From: Pseudomonas viridiflava
GTDB lineage: Bacteria; Pseudomonadota; Gammaproteobacteria; Pseudomonadales; Pseudomonadaceae
Length of the DNA stretch: 64,000 nucleotides
Direction: 5' to 3'
Assembly: GCF_003702045.1 (NCBI RefSeq)
Contig: NZ_RBTP01000043.1
Span: forward strand, 1 to 64,000
Shown here piece after piece: positions 47,014 through 55,668 of this stretch. Under the pieces are notes generated by a model. The model did no database searches. It was not told the origin of the DNA and worked only from the letters and a program-made list of their open reading frames with translations. A program made the position numbers and the translations under genes. Position 1 is the stretch's first letter. Every line of letters begins with the position of its first letter.

Positions 47014-48126
47014 GTGCACATTGCCGACATCACGATGTTCTACGCCCCGGCCAGCGGCGGAGTGCGCACCTACCTGGACGCCAAGCACGCCCTTCTGAGC
47101 AAGCGCCCCGGGGTGCGTCACAGCCTGCTGATTCCTGGGGCACGCGCCACACACAGTGAGGGCATTTACCGGGTTCCGGCGCCAGCCCTGCCCTTCAGTA
47201 ACGGTTACCGCTTTCCGTTGCGGGCCGCTCCGTGGCGCACGCTGTTACACCGGCTTCAGCCCGACCTGATCGAGGCCGGCGATCCCTACCTGACTGCCTG
47301 GGCCGCGCTCGATGCCCGACGCCAGCTGGACGTTCCGGTGATTGGTTTCTACCATTCCGACCTTCCCCTGCTGATCAGCAATCGCATGGGCAACTGGATG
47401 GGCATGAGTGCTCAAGCGTATATCAGCAAGCTTTACAGCAACTTCGACCGGGTGTTGGCGCCCAGTCGTGTCGTGGCCGACAAGCTGCTCGGGATGGGCG
47501 TGGAAAACGTGCACATACAACCCCTTGGCGTTGATTTGCAGACCTTCAATCCACGCCACCGGGACCCAGGCTTGAAAGCGGAACTGGGTCTGCGCGAAGA
47601 CACGAGGTTGCTGATCTTCGCCGGGCGCGGCTCCAGGGAGAAGAACCTGCCGGTGCTGCTGCGGTGCATGAAAACGCTCGGCCCGCGTTATCACCTTTTG
47701 CTGGTGGGGTCACACATGCCCATGCACGTACCGGACAACGTCACCGTCGTCCATCGTTTCTGCAAAGCCGCCCCCCTCGCCCGTCTAATGGCCAGCGCCG
47801 ATGCCCTGGTCCATGCCGGGGATCAGGAAACATTTGGTCTGGTGGTGCTTGAAGCGATGGCCAGCGGGATCCCTGTCGTGGCGGTCGCTGCCGGAGCGTT
47901 CACGGAAATCGTGTCGGAGCACAGCGGACTGTTGTGTGAAGCAGGCAATGCTCAGGCGATGGCCGCAGCGGTGCGAGAGCTGTTTTCCCACGACATGCCC
48001 TCCAAGGGGCTGGCCGCCAGACTGTACGTCGAACAGCATTACAGCTGGGACGTCGTAGTTTCGGACCTGCTTGGACATTATCAGGCGGTCTTGGGCACTG
48101 ACGTGTCGGCATTCGCTCATGGTTGA
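47014..48126 (+). CDS. GT4-type (group 1) glycosyltransferase
   Basis: The 370-residue protein has a GT-B fold: an N-terminal acceptor domain (MFYAPASGGVRTYLDAKHAL, VPVIGFYHSDLPLLISN) and a C-terminal donor domain (LLIFAGRGSREKNLPVLLRC, HAGDQETFGLVVLEAMASGI with the EX7E glutamates). The start is GTG at 47014 with a strong GGAGGAA upstream; the frame upstream of it has none. It resembles mannosyl- or galactosyltransferases that modify lipids or glycans. The acceptor is unknown. It overlaps the following deacetylase gene by eight bases, so the two probably act on the same envelope molecule. Confidence 0.87.
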   Translation: MHIADITMFYAPASGGVRTYLDAKHALLSKRPGVRHSLLIPGARATHSEGIYRVPAPALPFSNGYRFPLRAAPWRTLLHRLQPDLIEAGDPYLTAWAALDARRQLDVPVIGFYHSDLPLLISNRMGNWMGMSAQAYISKLYSNFDRVLAPSRVVADKLLGMGVENVHIQPLGVDLQTFNPRHRDPGLKAELGLREDTRLLIFAGRGSREKNLPVLLRCMKTLGPRYHLLLVGSHMPMHVPDNVTVVHRFCKAAPLARLMASADALVHAGDQETFGLVVLEAMASGIPVVAVAAGAFTEIVSEHSGLLCEAGNAQAMAAAVRELFSHDMPSKGLAARLYVEQHYSWDVVVSDLLGHYQAVLGTDVSAFAHG

Positions 48127-48889
48127 ACGGGGCGACAGGTCAAGGCCGCGCAGCGTGCTATTGGTTTTGCACGACGTCGCGCCTCACAGTTGGTCGATGT
48201 ATGAACCGTTCGTGAACGCGGTCGACCGACTGGGCGGGGTCAACATGACCTGGCTGGTGGTGCCGGACTTTCATCGGCGCAGCCCGCTGAACGAAGACCC
48301 GCTTTTTCAACGCCGGCTGAGTGAGCGGCTGGAGCGTGGCGACGAACTGGCCCTGCACGGTTATTACCATTGTGACGACAGCGCCGCGCCAAGAACCCTG
48401 CGCGACTATTTCATGCGACGTGTCTATACATGGGAAGGCGAGTTCTACTGCCTGAGTTCGCAGCAGGCCCTGATGCGTCTGGAAGCGGGCATTAACGTGT
48501 TTCGTCGCCACGGCTGGCCACTGCACGGTTTTGTCGCACCGGCGTGGCTGATGAGTCAGGGGACACGTGACGCCCTGCGTCAATTGCCGTTCAGTTATAC
48601 CAGCGACCCGCAGCGTTTGTTCAGACTGCCCGACTTCACCCCGATTGAAGCGCCGGGGCTGGTGTGGAGCGCACGCAGTGCATGGAGACGCGCGGCGTCG
48701 AGGCGTTACAGCGACTACAAGCAAGCACGGCTTCGCGACTCTCCGACGATCCGGCTGGGCCTGCATCCTGTGGATATGCTGCACGAATCATCACGCACTT
48801 ATTGGCTCGCGCTGCTGACACGACTGCTGGAAGACGGCAGACAGCCAATGACCAAGATTCAGTGGCTTACGCGCTACGCCTCAGACTGA
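48119..48889 (+). CDS. Polysaccharide deacetylase-like protein, DUF2334
   Basis: The 256-residue protein has the NodB-like DUF2334 pattern: LLVLHDVAPHSWSMYEPFVN at the N-terminus, ELALHGYYHCDDSAAP with metal-site histidines, GWPLHGFVAPAWLMSQGTRD and IRLGLHPVDMLHESSRTYWL. Members are presumed to deacetylate sugars using a metal ion. No signal peptide is seen, so it may work in the cytoplasm with the glycosyltransferase upstream, whose stop it overlaps. It starts at the ATG at 48119. Confidence 0.86.
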   Translation: MVERGDRSRPRSVLLVLHDVAPHSWSMYEPFVNAVDRLGGVNMTWLVVPDFHRRSPLNEDPLFQRRLSERLERGDELALHGYYHCDDSAAPRTLRDYFMRRVYTWEGEFYCLSSQQALMRLEAGINVFRRHGWPLHGFVAPAWLMSQGTRDALRQLPFSYTSDPQRLFRLPDFTPIEAPGLVWSARSAWRRAASRRYSDYKQARLRDSPTIRLGLHPVDMLHESSRTYWLALLTRLLEDGRQPMTKIQWLTRYASD

Positions 48890-49047
48890 TCTTCCGAGGG
48901 TTGCTGCAACTCGCGCCACAGTTCAGCCGCGCCATCGAACTCGGTGCCATTCTCAGGTGTCAAGGCGTCCGGGTCATAACGGCTCAGGCAACCTTCACCC
49001 AGGGTGGCCGGTGCCTTGGACGTTGCTTTATCGAGGGGGTCGGTCAT
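48874..49047 (-). CDS. 57-residue conserved hypothetical protein
   Basis: A short minus-strand gene encodes MTDPLDKATSKAPATLGEGC followed by LSRYDPDALTPENGTEFDGA and AELWRELQQPSEDQSEA. The protein is acidic and soluble. I recall close relatives in other pseudomonads starting MxDPLDKATSKAP, but no function. Codon use is normal for this genome. Its end overlaps the end of the deacetylase gene by 16 bases (convergent). It lies 59 bases after purU on the same strand and may share its transcript. Confidence 0.7.
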   Translation of the reverse strand: MTDPLDKATSKAPATLGEGCLSRYDPDALTPENGTEFDGAAELWRELQQPSEDQSEA

Positions 49048-49106
49048 GGAAATGTCCGCCTGGGAGGTTGGCAGGAGCGCCGCATGGACGATCCTGCCAC
49101 AACGGA

Positions 49107-49958
49107 TCAGTCGAAGACGACTGTCTTGTTGTCGTGAACCAGTACGCGATCTTCAAGGTGCGCACGCAGACCACGCGCCAGTACCATCTTTTCCACGTCA
49201 CGGCCAAAGCGCACCATGTTCTCGATACTGTCACGGTGGCTGACCCGGACAACGTCCTGCTCGATGATCGGGCCAGCGTCCAGTTCTTCAGTCACATAAT
49301 GGCACGTCGCGCCAATCAGTTTGACTCCACGCAGCGAGGCCTGGTGATAGGGCTTGGCCCCCACAAACGATGGCAGGAAGCTGTGGTGAATGTTGATCAC
49401 CTGATGCGCGTATTCACGGCACAGCTGCGGTGGCAGGATCTGCATGTAGCGCGCCAGCACCACGACATCGGCCTGATGCTGCCCGACCAGACGCGACACT
49501 TCGGCGAAGGCTGGCTCCTTGTCTTTAGGGTCGACAGGCACATGGTAATAAGGAATGTCATGCCACTCGACCATGCTGCGCAGGTCCTGGTGGTTTGAAA
49601 TCACGCAGGCGATGTCACAATCCAGCTCATCGGTGTGCCAACGGTGCAGCAGGTCTGCCAAACAGTGTGATTCGCGGCTGGCCATCAACACGACGCGCTT
49701 CTTCTGCGCCGAATCGGTGATACGCCAGTCCATCGCGAATTCTTCGGCTATCGGCGTGAACGCCTCGCGAAAACCGTCAAGGTCGAATGGCAGCGTGTCG
49801 GCACGGATCTCGTGACGCATGAAAAACCAGCCACTGAGATTATCCGAATGATGGCTCGCTTCGGTGATCCAGCCGTTATGGGACGCCAGAAAGTTACTGA
49901 CTTTGGCAACGATGCCGACACGGTCCGGGCAAGCAATCACCAGACGAAAAGTGCGCAT
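49107..49958 (-). CDS. purU: Formyltetrahydrofolate deformylase
   Basis: The 283-residue enzyme has an N-terminal ACT domain (MRTFRLVIACPDRVGIVAKV) and a C-terminal formyltransferase-type domain. The active-site segments are NIHHSFLPSFVGAKPYHQA (catalytic Asn and His) and GATCHYVTEELDAGPIIEQD (catalytic Asp). It hydrolyses 10-formyl-THF to formate and THF and balances one-carbon pools. GGAG lies nine bases before the ATG. It is divergent from mvaT across a 358-base gap. Confidence 0.93.
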   Translation of the reverse strand: MRTFRLVIACPDRVGIVAKVSNFLASHNGWITEASHHSDNLSGWFFMRHEIRADTLPFDLDGFREAFTPIAEEFAMDWRITDSAQKKRVVLMASRESHCLADLLHRWHTDELDCDIACVISNHQDLRSMVEWHDIPYYHVPVDPKDKEPAFAEVSRLVGQHQADVVVLARYMQILPPQLCREYAHQVINIHHSFLPSFVGAKPYHQASLRGVKLIGATCHYVTEELDAGPIIEQDVVRVSHRDSIENMVRFGRDVEKMVLARGLRAHLEDRVLVHDNKTVVFD

Positions 49959-50316
49959 TAGGGGAAACTCCAGAACTTCGCAAAGCCGCTATTCTAGCGA
50001 CTGCGCCGAAAAACTGCAGTATCTCTGTTGCCTGAATCCAGGCGGCGAGGCTGGCGCGCCGAGGGAAAAAGATTGCACCGTGCCAGTACGCAATTTTCAG
50101 GACGCGTTTCTATAAAGACCGGCATTTAAGCAGGGCTTTATAGCGCGCCTATTTAGTAGCGTAGAGACGGTCGATCTAGTTCCTGAGTCTGTAGGACGCG
50201 TGTATATTTCTAAATAATTCAAATAAAACTTTTATTTAATGTTTACTTGATCAGTTCCTCTGACTATTATTGCGTCACTGTATCCCTGCCACCCTTCACA
50301 ACATAAGGTCCTCCTC
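49959..50316. other. Divergent purU-mvaT intergenic region
   Basis: No gene is seen in these 358 bases. The right third (about 50195-50250) is strongly AT-rich, as expected where an H-NS-like protein binds its own upstream region. The likely mvaT promoter lies at 50243-50271. Confidence 0.55.
50243..50271 (+). promoter_or_regulatory. Likely sigma-70 promoter of mvaT
   Basis: TTTACT (50243-50248) and TATTAT (50266-50271) are 17 bases apart, with AT-rich sequence upstream that could serve as an UP element or MvaT site. Transcription would start near 50278, about 40 bases before the ATG. Confidence 0.5.
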
Positions 50317-50697
50317 ATGTCCCTGATCAACGAATACCGCGCTACAGAAGAAGCCATCAAAGAACTGCAAGCCCGTTTGAAGAACCTGTCGCAAGACGAC
50401 AAACTGCAAACCGAGCTGGAATTCGAAGGCAAACTGCGCACCCTGATGGGCGAATATCAAAAATCGCTGCGTGACATCATTGCTCTGCTGGATCCGGATT
50501 CCAAGGTTAACAAGGCACCCCGTGGCGGCGCTGTAAAAACGACCGGCACCAAACGCGCTCGCAAGGTCAAGCAGTACAAGAACCCGCACAATGGCGAAGT
50601 CATCGAAACCAAAGGTGGCAACCACAAGACACTGAAAGAGTGGAAAGCCAAGTGGGGCGGTGATGAGGTTGAAAGCTGGGCCACTCTGCTGGGCTAA
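50317..50697 (+). CDS. mvaT: H-NS-family xenogeneic silencer MvaT
   Basis: The 126-residue protein has the MvaT N-terminal coiled oligomerisation helix (MSLINEYRATEEAIKELQAR) and, after a linker with TTGTKRARKVKQYKNPHNGE, the C-terminal AT-hook-like DNA-binding part (ETKGGNHKTLKEWKAKWGGD). MvaT binds AT-rich DNA and silences acquired genes in Pseudomonas. AAGG precedes the ATG. It is a single gene with its own promoter and terminator. It could instead be the paralogue MvaU, but the sequence looks closer to MvaT. Confidence 0.92.
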   Translation: MSLINEYRATEEAIKELQARLKNLSQDDKLQTELEFEGKLRTLMGEYQKSLRDIIALLDPDSKVNKAPRGGAVKTTGTKRARKVKQYKNPHNGEVIETKGGNHKTLKEWKAKWGGDEVESWATLLG

Positions 50698-50726
50698 GCT
50701 TCAAAAGCCGTGTTATTCACGGTATG

Positions 50727-50754
50727 AAAAACGCCAGCTTGCTGGCGTTTTTTT
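50727..50754 (+). terminator. Terminator of mvaT
   Basis: AAAAACGCCAGC and GCTGGCGTTTTT form a stem with a two-base TT gap and a T7 run. Its A/T flanks also let it end sbcB on the other strand. Confidence 0.93.
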
Positions 50755-50779
50755 ATAGTTCACTTCCTACACCTTTTAC

Positions 50780-52210
50780 TCATATTCCCAGCCGCTCGCG
50801 CAGCAACTGAACGTGGTCCTGCCATTGACTCAGTATCGCCAACTGCTCTGGCGTGGCACTAAGCGACAACTCCACCAGCGCGTTACTAAAGGCGTGCACA
50901 GTATTCGGAGCCCCTGACTCCGGGCGTTGCAGCCTTGTCTGACAAAACTGATGCCAGCGTTGTTGTTCTTCGGGGGCCAAGGTGTGAGGAAAGTTACGGG
51001 CTCGATAGCGAAATAACAATTCAGGCAGGCGTGCATCGTCAAACGGCCATGCATCATGTGCCAGTTGTTCAGGATCTGAAAGGCGTACTTGTTCACACAA
51101 CCTGCGGTCACGGTCCCCGATAAACCCGTCGTACAGTTGCTGCTCGGGGTCTTCACTGGCAATGAAATGATCCTTGCCATACAGCGCACGCAGTTTGCCC
51201 TGCCAAACTTCCAGACTTTCCGCGACGCGTGTGGCGCGCGCCTGGTAGCCTGCCATATCCAGCTGGAGGCGTTCTTGATCCTGAGGCCGCAATACGCTCA
51301 TGGGCGCAATCACAGGGCAGCGATTTATATGCAAGAGTTTGAGCGGCACCGGCAGTTCGCCCTCGCCCAATGCCTCGTGCCGGGTATATAAGCGCTGCTT
51401 CAGTGTTTCAACATCGCAGTCCAGTAACGGTGAGTGATCCTGGTGCAGGTCACACACGATCAGTGCATTACGGTTATGCGGATGCCACGCCAGCGGCAAT
51501 ACGACCCCCACATAATGACGGGCGGCTGAAAAGCGACCTGAAATATGCACCAGAGGCTGCATCAGACGAATCTGATCCTGGACCTTTTGTTTGCTACGCA
51601 GTGCAAACAGGTATTCGTACAGCCGCGGTTGTTTCTCACGAATCAGGCGTGCCAGTGCAATGGTTGCACGCACATCGGATAAAGCATCGTGGGCCTGCCC
51701 ATGTTCAATTCCGTTGGCGGCGGTCAGGCGCTCAAGTTTGAGCGTGACCCGGCCGTTTTCTTCTGGCCAGACGATTCCATCCGGTCGCAAGGCGTAAGCG
51801 GCACGCACCACATCGATCAGATCCCACCGGCTGTTCCCCCCCTGCCACTCCCGTGCATAAGGATCGAAAAAGTTGCGATAGAGGCTGTAGCGCGTGACTT
51901 CATCGTCAAAGCGCAGGGTGTTGTAGCCAGCGCCACAGGTTCCGGGGGCGGACAGCTCGGCGTGAACACGCGTCATGAAATCGGCTTCGCACAAGCCTTT
52001 CTCTGCCAGAGTGGCCGGCGTAATCCCGGTGATGATACAGGCGGCAGGGTGCGGCAGAATGTCGTCGCTGGGCTGACAGTAGAGGTTGACCGGTGGCGCG
52101 ATCTCATTGAGCTCGGCGTCGGTCCGGATACCGGCCATCTGTAGCGCGCGATCATTGCGCGGGTTGATACCGGTGGTTTCGTAGTCATACCAGAAGAGGC
52201 TGGAAGTCAC
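50780..52210 (-). CDS. sbcB: Exodeoxyribonuclease I
   Basis: The 476-residue enzyme is the size of E. coli ExoI (475). It has the DEDD exonuclease residues: SLFWYDYETTGINPRNDRAL (Exo I), YNTLRFDDEVTRY (Exo II) and HGQAHDALSDVRATIALARL (Exo III). C-terminal SH3-like and helical domains end at VQLLRERLGI. It degrades single-stranded DNA 3' to 5' and takes part in recombination and mismatch repair. The start is GTG at 52210 with AGGA upstream; the extension to 52285 lacks family similarity. It is divergent from the RDD operon. Confidence 0.92.
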   Translation of the reverse strand: MTSSLFWYDYETTGINPRNDRALQMAGIRTDAELNEIAPPVNLYCQPSDDILPHPAACIITGITPATLAEKGLCEADFMTRVHAELSAPGTCGAGYNTLRFDDEVTRYSLYRNFFDPYAREWQGGNSRWDLIDVVRAAYALRPDGIVWPEENGRVTLKLERLTAANGIEHGQAHDALSDVRATIALARLIREKQPRLYEYLFALRSKQKVQDQIRLMQPLVHISGRFSAARHYVGVVLPLAWHPHNRNALIVCDLHQDHSPLLDCDVETLKQRLYTRHEALGEGELPVPLKLLHINRCPVIAPMSVLRPQDQERLQLDMAGYQARATRVAESLEVWQGKLRALYGKDHFIASEDPEQQLYDGFIGDRDRRLCEQVRLSDPEQLAHDAWPFDDARLPELLFRYRARNFPHTLAPEEQQRWHQFCQTRLQRPESGAPNTVHAFSNALVELSLSATPEQLAILSQWQDHVQLLRERLGI

Positions 52211-52389
52211 GGGCTGATCCTGAACAAGAGACCCCTGAAGTGTAGGGGTTGAAGCCAACCGTTGGCTAATCGGAAGGCTCGGCACGCCTCAGACACCTTT
52301 TCTTACAGGGTCTGTTTTGAAAGGCCGGTTGCTTAGCATCGCAGTGCTAGCTAGCATCAGTTTTCGCCTTCAGGTACCGCCTCCCCATC

Positions 52390-53115
52390 ATGTCATCACC
52401 GCCCGCTTCGCAAAGGATTGCAGCGCAGCCATTGCCGCTGGATACCCGCATTGCCATCGAGACCCCGGAAGGCATCGACATGATCCTTCGTCCTGCGGGT
52501 CTGGTTGTCCGCGCGTTGGCATTCGGGATCGATCTGGCCATCCGGGGTCTGGCACTCGGTGCGCTGTTTTTCATCCTCCAGGTGTTCGACAAATTCGGCA
52601 TGGGGCTGGCCGCCATTGCGCTGTTTCTGGTGAATTGGTGGTACATGGTGCTGTTCGAGGTGCTGAATCAGGGCCGTACGCCCGGCAAGCGCGCCTCGGG
52701 CCTGCGCGTGGTCAACGACGATGGCACGCCGATCGGCTGGGCCTCTTCACTTATTCGCAACCTGCTGCGTTTCGTCGACATGCTGCCGGTGGCCTATAGC
52801 GTCGGAGCCGTCAGTTGCCTGAATCACCCGCAGTTCAAGCGCTTGGGCGACCTGGCCGCCGGAACCCTGGTGGTTCACACCGACCTGCCTGTGCAGCGGC
52901 CCACCCTGCCGGCCGTCGAGCCTTACGTGGTGCCGGTTGCCCTTAGACTGGACGAGCAGCGCGCCCTCCTGAGTCTGGCCGAACGCCAGGGTGAGCTGTC
53001 CGAAGCACGCACCCGTGAGCTGGCCGCGATTCTCGTCGAGCCGCTGCAATTGTCTGCTGACAAGGCCGTCACCCAAGTCAACGGTATCGCACGCAGCCTG
53101 ACGGGGGCGACATGA
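52390..53115 (+). CDS. RDD-family membrane protein
   Basis: The 241-residue protein has the RDD domain: PAGLVVRALAFGIDLAIRGL (Arg-Asp), two more helices with VNWWYMVLFEVLNQGRTPGK, and IRNLLRFVDMLPVAYSVGAV (second Arg and Asp). A cytoplasmic C-terminal tail (about 170-241) follows. RDD proteins are suspected small transporters or sodium/proton exchangers. This is gene one of a six-gene operon; its stop overlaps the next start as ATGA. Confidence 0.85.
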   Translation: MSSPPASQRIAAQPLPLDTRIAIETPEGIDMILRPAGLVVRALAFGIDLAIRGLALGALFFILQVFDKFGMGLAAIALFLVNWWYMVLFEVLNQGRTPGKRASGLRVVNDDGTPIGWASSLIRNLLRFVDMLPVAYSVGAVSCLNHPQFKRLGDLAAGTLVVHTDLPVQRPTLPAVEPYVVPVALRLDEQRALLSLAERQGELSEARTRELAAILVEPLQLSADKAVTQVNGIARSLTGAT

Positions 53116-54092
53116 AACAGATTCAGTTCGAGGCCCGTCATCAGGCCGAGTGGCAGCACTTCGGCGAATGCCTGGATGCCCTAGAGCGCGGCAAGGCCGA
53201 CCCCAAGTCCTGTGAGCGCTTCCCTGCCGACTACAGACGTCTTTGCCATCAACTGGCGCTGGCTCAGGAACGCGGCTACAGCAGCCACTTGATTGACCCG
53301 CTTCACCAACTGGCCATGCGCGGTCACCAGCAGTTGTACCGGCATCGCAGTGCGCTGGGTGCGCAGTTCCTGACCTTCATCCTTGCAGGCTTTCCGAGAA
53401 GCGTTCGGGCCGAATGGCGTTTCGTACTGGTGGCCAGCCTGATCTTTTTCGGCAGCCTGATCGGCACAGGCCTTTTGGTGTACGGGTTTCCAGAGCTGAT
53501 TTACAGCATTGTCAGCCCTGAACAGGTCAGCGACATGCAAAGCATGTATGACCCTGCGGCGAGCCGTATCGGTCAGGCATTGGAGCGCGCCTCCGACGAC
53601 GACTGGGTGATGTTTGGCTACTACATCATGAACAACATCGGCATCGCCTTTCAGACTTATGCCAGCGGCTTGCTGTTTGGCGTGGGCAGCCTGTTCTTTC
53701 TGCTCTTCAATGGCCTGATGATCGGTGCAGTGGCTGGCCATCTGACAGACATCGGCTTTGGCCAGACTTTCTGGTCATTCGTCATCGGTCATGGCGCTTT
53801 CGAACTCACGGCCATCGCACTGGCCGGAGCCGCTGGCCTGAAGCTGGGATGGGCCTTGCTGGCACCCGGCAGGTTCACTCGCGGTGAAGCCCTGCGGATC
53901 GCCGCACAGGGCAGCGTACAACTGATCGGCGGCGTGATCATGTTCCTGCTGATCGCGGCGTTCATCGAAGCCTACTGGTCATCGATGACCTGGCCGACGC
54001 CACTTATCAAGTACCTGGTGGGTGCGACACTTTGGGCGCTGGTGGGCACCTACCTGACACTGGCAGGGCGGACCACCCATGCGCCTGACTGA
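53112..54092 (+). CDS. SpoIIM-type (stage II sporulation protein M) membrane protein
   Basis: The 326-residue protein has a soluble N-terminus of about 95 residues (KQIQFEARHQAEWQHFGECL) and then five or so helices of the SpoIIM/DUF95 domain (VGSLFFLLFNGLMIGAVAGH, FWSFVIGHGAFELTAIALAG). In sporulating Bacillus the family helps forespore engulfment; in a non-sporulating Pseudomonas it must do something else, probably in envelope processes. It is gene two of the operon and overlaps its neighbours by four and 14 bases. Confidence 0.86.
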   Translation: MKQIQFEARHQAEWQHFGECLDALERGKADPKSCERFPADYRRLCHQLALAQERGYSSHLIDPLHQLAMRGHQQLYRHRSALGAQFLTFILAGFPRSVRAEWRFVLVASLIFFGSLIGTGLLVYGFPELIYSIVSPEQVSDMQSMYDPAASRIGQALERASDDDWVMFGYYIMNNIGIAFQTYASGLLFGVGSLFFLLFNGLMIGAVAGHLTDIGFGQTFWSFVIGHGAFELTAIALAGAAGLKLGWALLAPGRFTRGEALRIAAQGSVQLIGGVIMFLLIAAFIEAYWSSMTWPTPLIKYLVGATLWALVGTYLTLAGRTTHAPD

Positions 54093-55668
54093 ATCGAGCG
54101 TCGCCATCCGCCCTCGCCCGGCCTGGGAAGCCATTGATCTGGGCGTTCTCATGGCCCGTGAGCACCGGACGCTGCTGATGGGCAGTTGGGCGCTCGTCAC
54201 GCTGCCAGCTTTCGCCGTCCTCAGCCTGTTGCTCTGGGACTATCCGTCGGTGGCAGTGTTTCTGTTCTGGTGGCTCAAACCCGCCTTCGACCGCCTGCCG
54301 TTACTGATTCTGTCCCAAGCCTTGTTTGGCACTACGCCCACACTCAAACAAGCGCTCAAAGCCTGGCCCGCCACCCTGAAAAACCAGTTGCTGCCCAGCC
54401 TGCTGTGGCGTCGCCTGAGCCTGACCCGCAGCTTTCAATTGCCGGTGCAGCAACTGGAAAACCTTTCAGGTGCCGAGCGGACACGTCGCCTCACCCTGCT
54501 TGGCCAGAAAGACTTACGAGCCGCCCGCCTGTTGACCATTGTCGGTGCGCACCTGGAATACTCGCTGTGGATCGGGCTGATGATCCTGTTCTATCTGTTC
54601 ATTCCTCAGCAGATCGAAATCGACTGGCAGTGGCTGAGTCTGGTCGACACCCAGGCAGACTGGAACTGGCTCGAACACCTGACCAACCTGTTTTATGTCC
54701 TGGCATTGGTGCTGTGGGAGCCTATTTATGTCGCGTGCGGTTTTACGCTGTACCTCAATCGCCGCACGGTCCTTGAGGCGTGGGATATCGAACTGACCTT
54801 CCGGCGGCTGCGCCAGCGATTGATCGGCACAGCTTATGTCCTGCTGATCGGTGCTGCGCTGCTGTTCATCGCCGCCCCGCCGTCTGCGATGGCCGATTCT
54901 CAAAGCTACAGCTGTCCATTGCCTGAGCCCCTTGCTGCGCAACAGTCAGCCGCAACCGCAGCACCCGACTCGCCACGTCTCATCCATCAGCCGCTCACCA
55001 GCGAAGCGGCGCGGAGCGAGATCAAGAGCATCCTGCAAGCGCCGCCGTTCAAGAACCCCAAGACGGTTTCCGGCTGGCGCTTCCCGGAGCGGGAAGACAA
55101 GGCAGCAACACCCAAGAACCGCGCCAATGAAAGCGCAGTCGTCACATGGCTCAACCGACTGCTGGCGGCTGCCAGTGCCTTGGCCAGTGCTGTGAAAATA
55201 CTGCTGTGGGCGGTGGCATTGGCCGTGATTGGCCTGCTGGTCTGGCGTTACCGCACCTGGCTGGGCACATTCGTCAACCGCAGACCGCGCCAGCCTGTGT
55301 GCGCCCGCGAAGCGCCAGAACAGCTTTTCGGCCTGCAAGTCAGCGCAGAAAGCCTGCCGGACGATGTCGCCGCCAGCGCAGAAAGACTCTGGAGCACTTC
55401 ACCACGCGAAGCGCTCGGCCTCCTTTATCGCGCTTTGCTCAGCCGCCTGCTGAACGACTATCGCCTGCCGCTGAAAACGGCCGACACCGAAGGTCAAGTG
55501 CTTGAGCGCATCGAACGTCTCGACCAGCCCCAACTGGCTGAATTCAGTCGGGCACTGACCACGCACTGGCAGAACCTCGCTTACGGCCATCGTCTGCCGC
55601 CAGCACAGTCACAACAGCAATTGTGCGATGGCTGGCGTCGCCTGTTCGGCCCAGAGGCCGACGCATGA
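54079..55668 (+). CDS. DUF4129 transglutaminase-associated membrane protein
   Basis: The 529-residue protein has several hydrophobic helices in its N-terminal half and a single helix at about residue 370 (LLWAVALAVIGLLVWRYRTW). The C-terminal cytoplasmic DUF4129 domain contains STSPREALGLLYRALLSRLL and AEFSRALTTHWQNLAYGHRL. DUF4129 proteins often sit with DUF58 and MoxR genes, as here. The function is not established. Gene three; its stop overlaps the next start as ATGA. Confidence 0.8.
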   Translation: MRLTESSVAIRPRPAWEAIDLGVLMAREHRTLLMGSWALVTLPAFAVLSLLLWDYPSVAVFLFWWLKPAFDRLPLLILSQALFGTTPTLKQALKAWPATLKNQLLPSLLWRRLSLTRSFQLPVQQLENLSGAERTRRLTLLGQKDLRAARLLTIVGAHLEYSLWIGLMILFYLFIPQQIEIDWQWLSLVDTQADWNWLEHLTNLFYVLALVLWEPIYVACGFTLYLNRRTVLEAWDIELTFRRLRQRLIGTAYVLLIGAALLFIAAPPSAMADSQSYSCPLPEPLAAQQSAATAAPDSPRLIHQPLTSEAARSEIKSILQAPPFKNPKTVSGWRFPEREDKAATPKNRANESAVVTWLNRLLAAASALASAVKILLWAVALAVIGLLVWRYRTWLGTFVNRRPRQPVCAREAPEQLFGLQVSAESLPDDVAASAERLWSTSPREALGLLYRALLSRLLNDYRLPLKTADTEGQVLERIERLDQPQLAEFSRALTTHWQNLAYGHRLPPAQSQQQLCDGWRRLFGPEADA

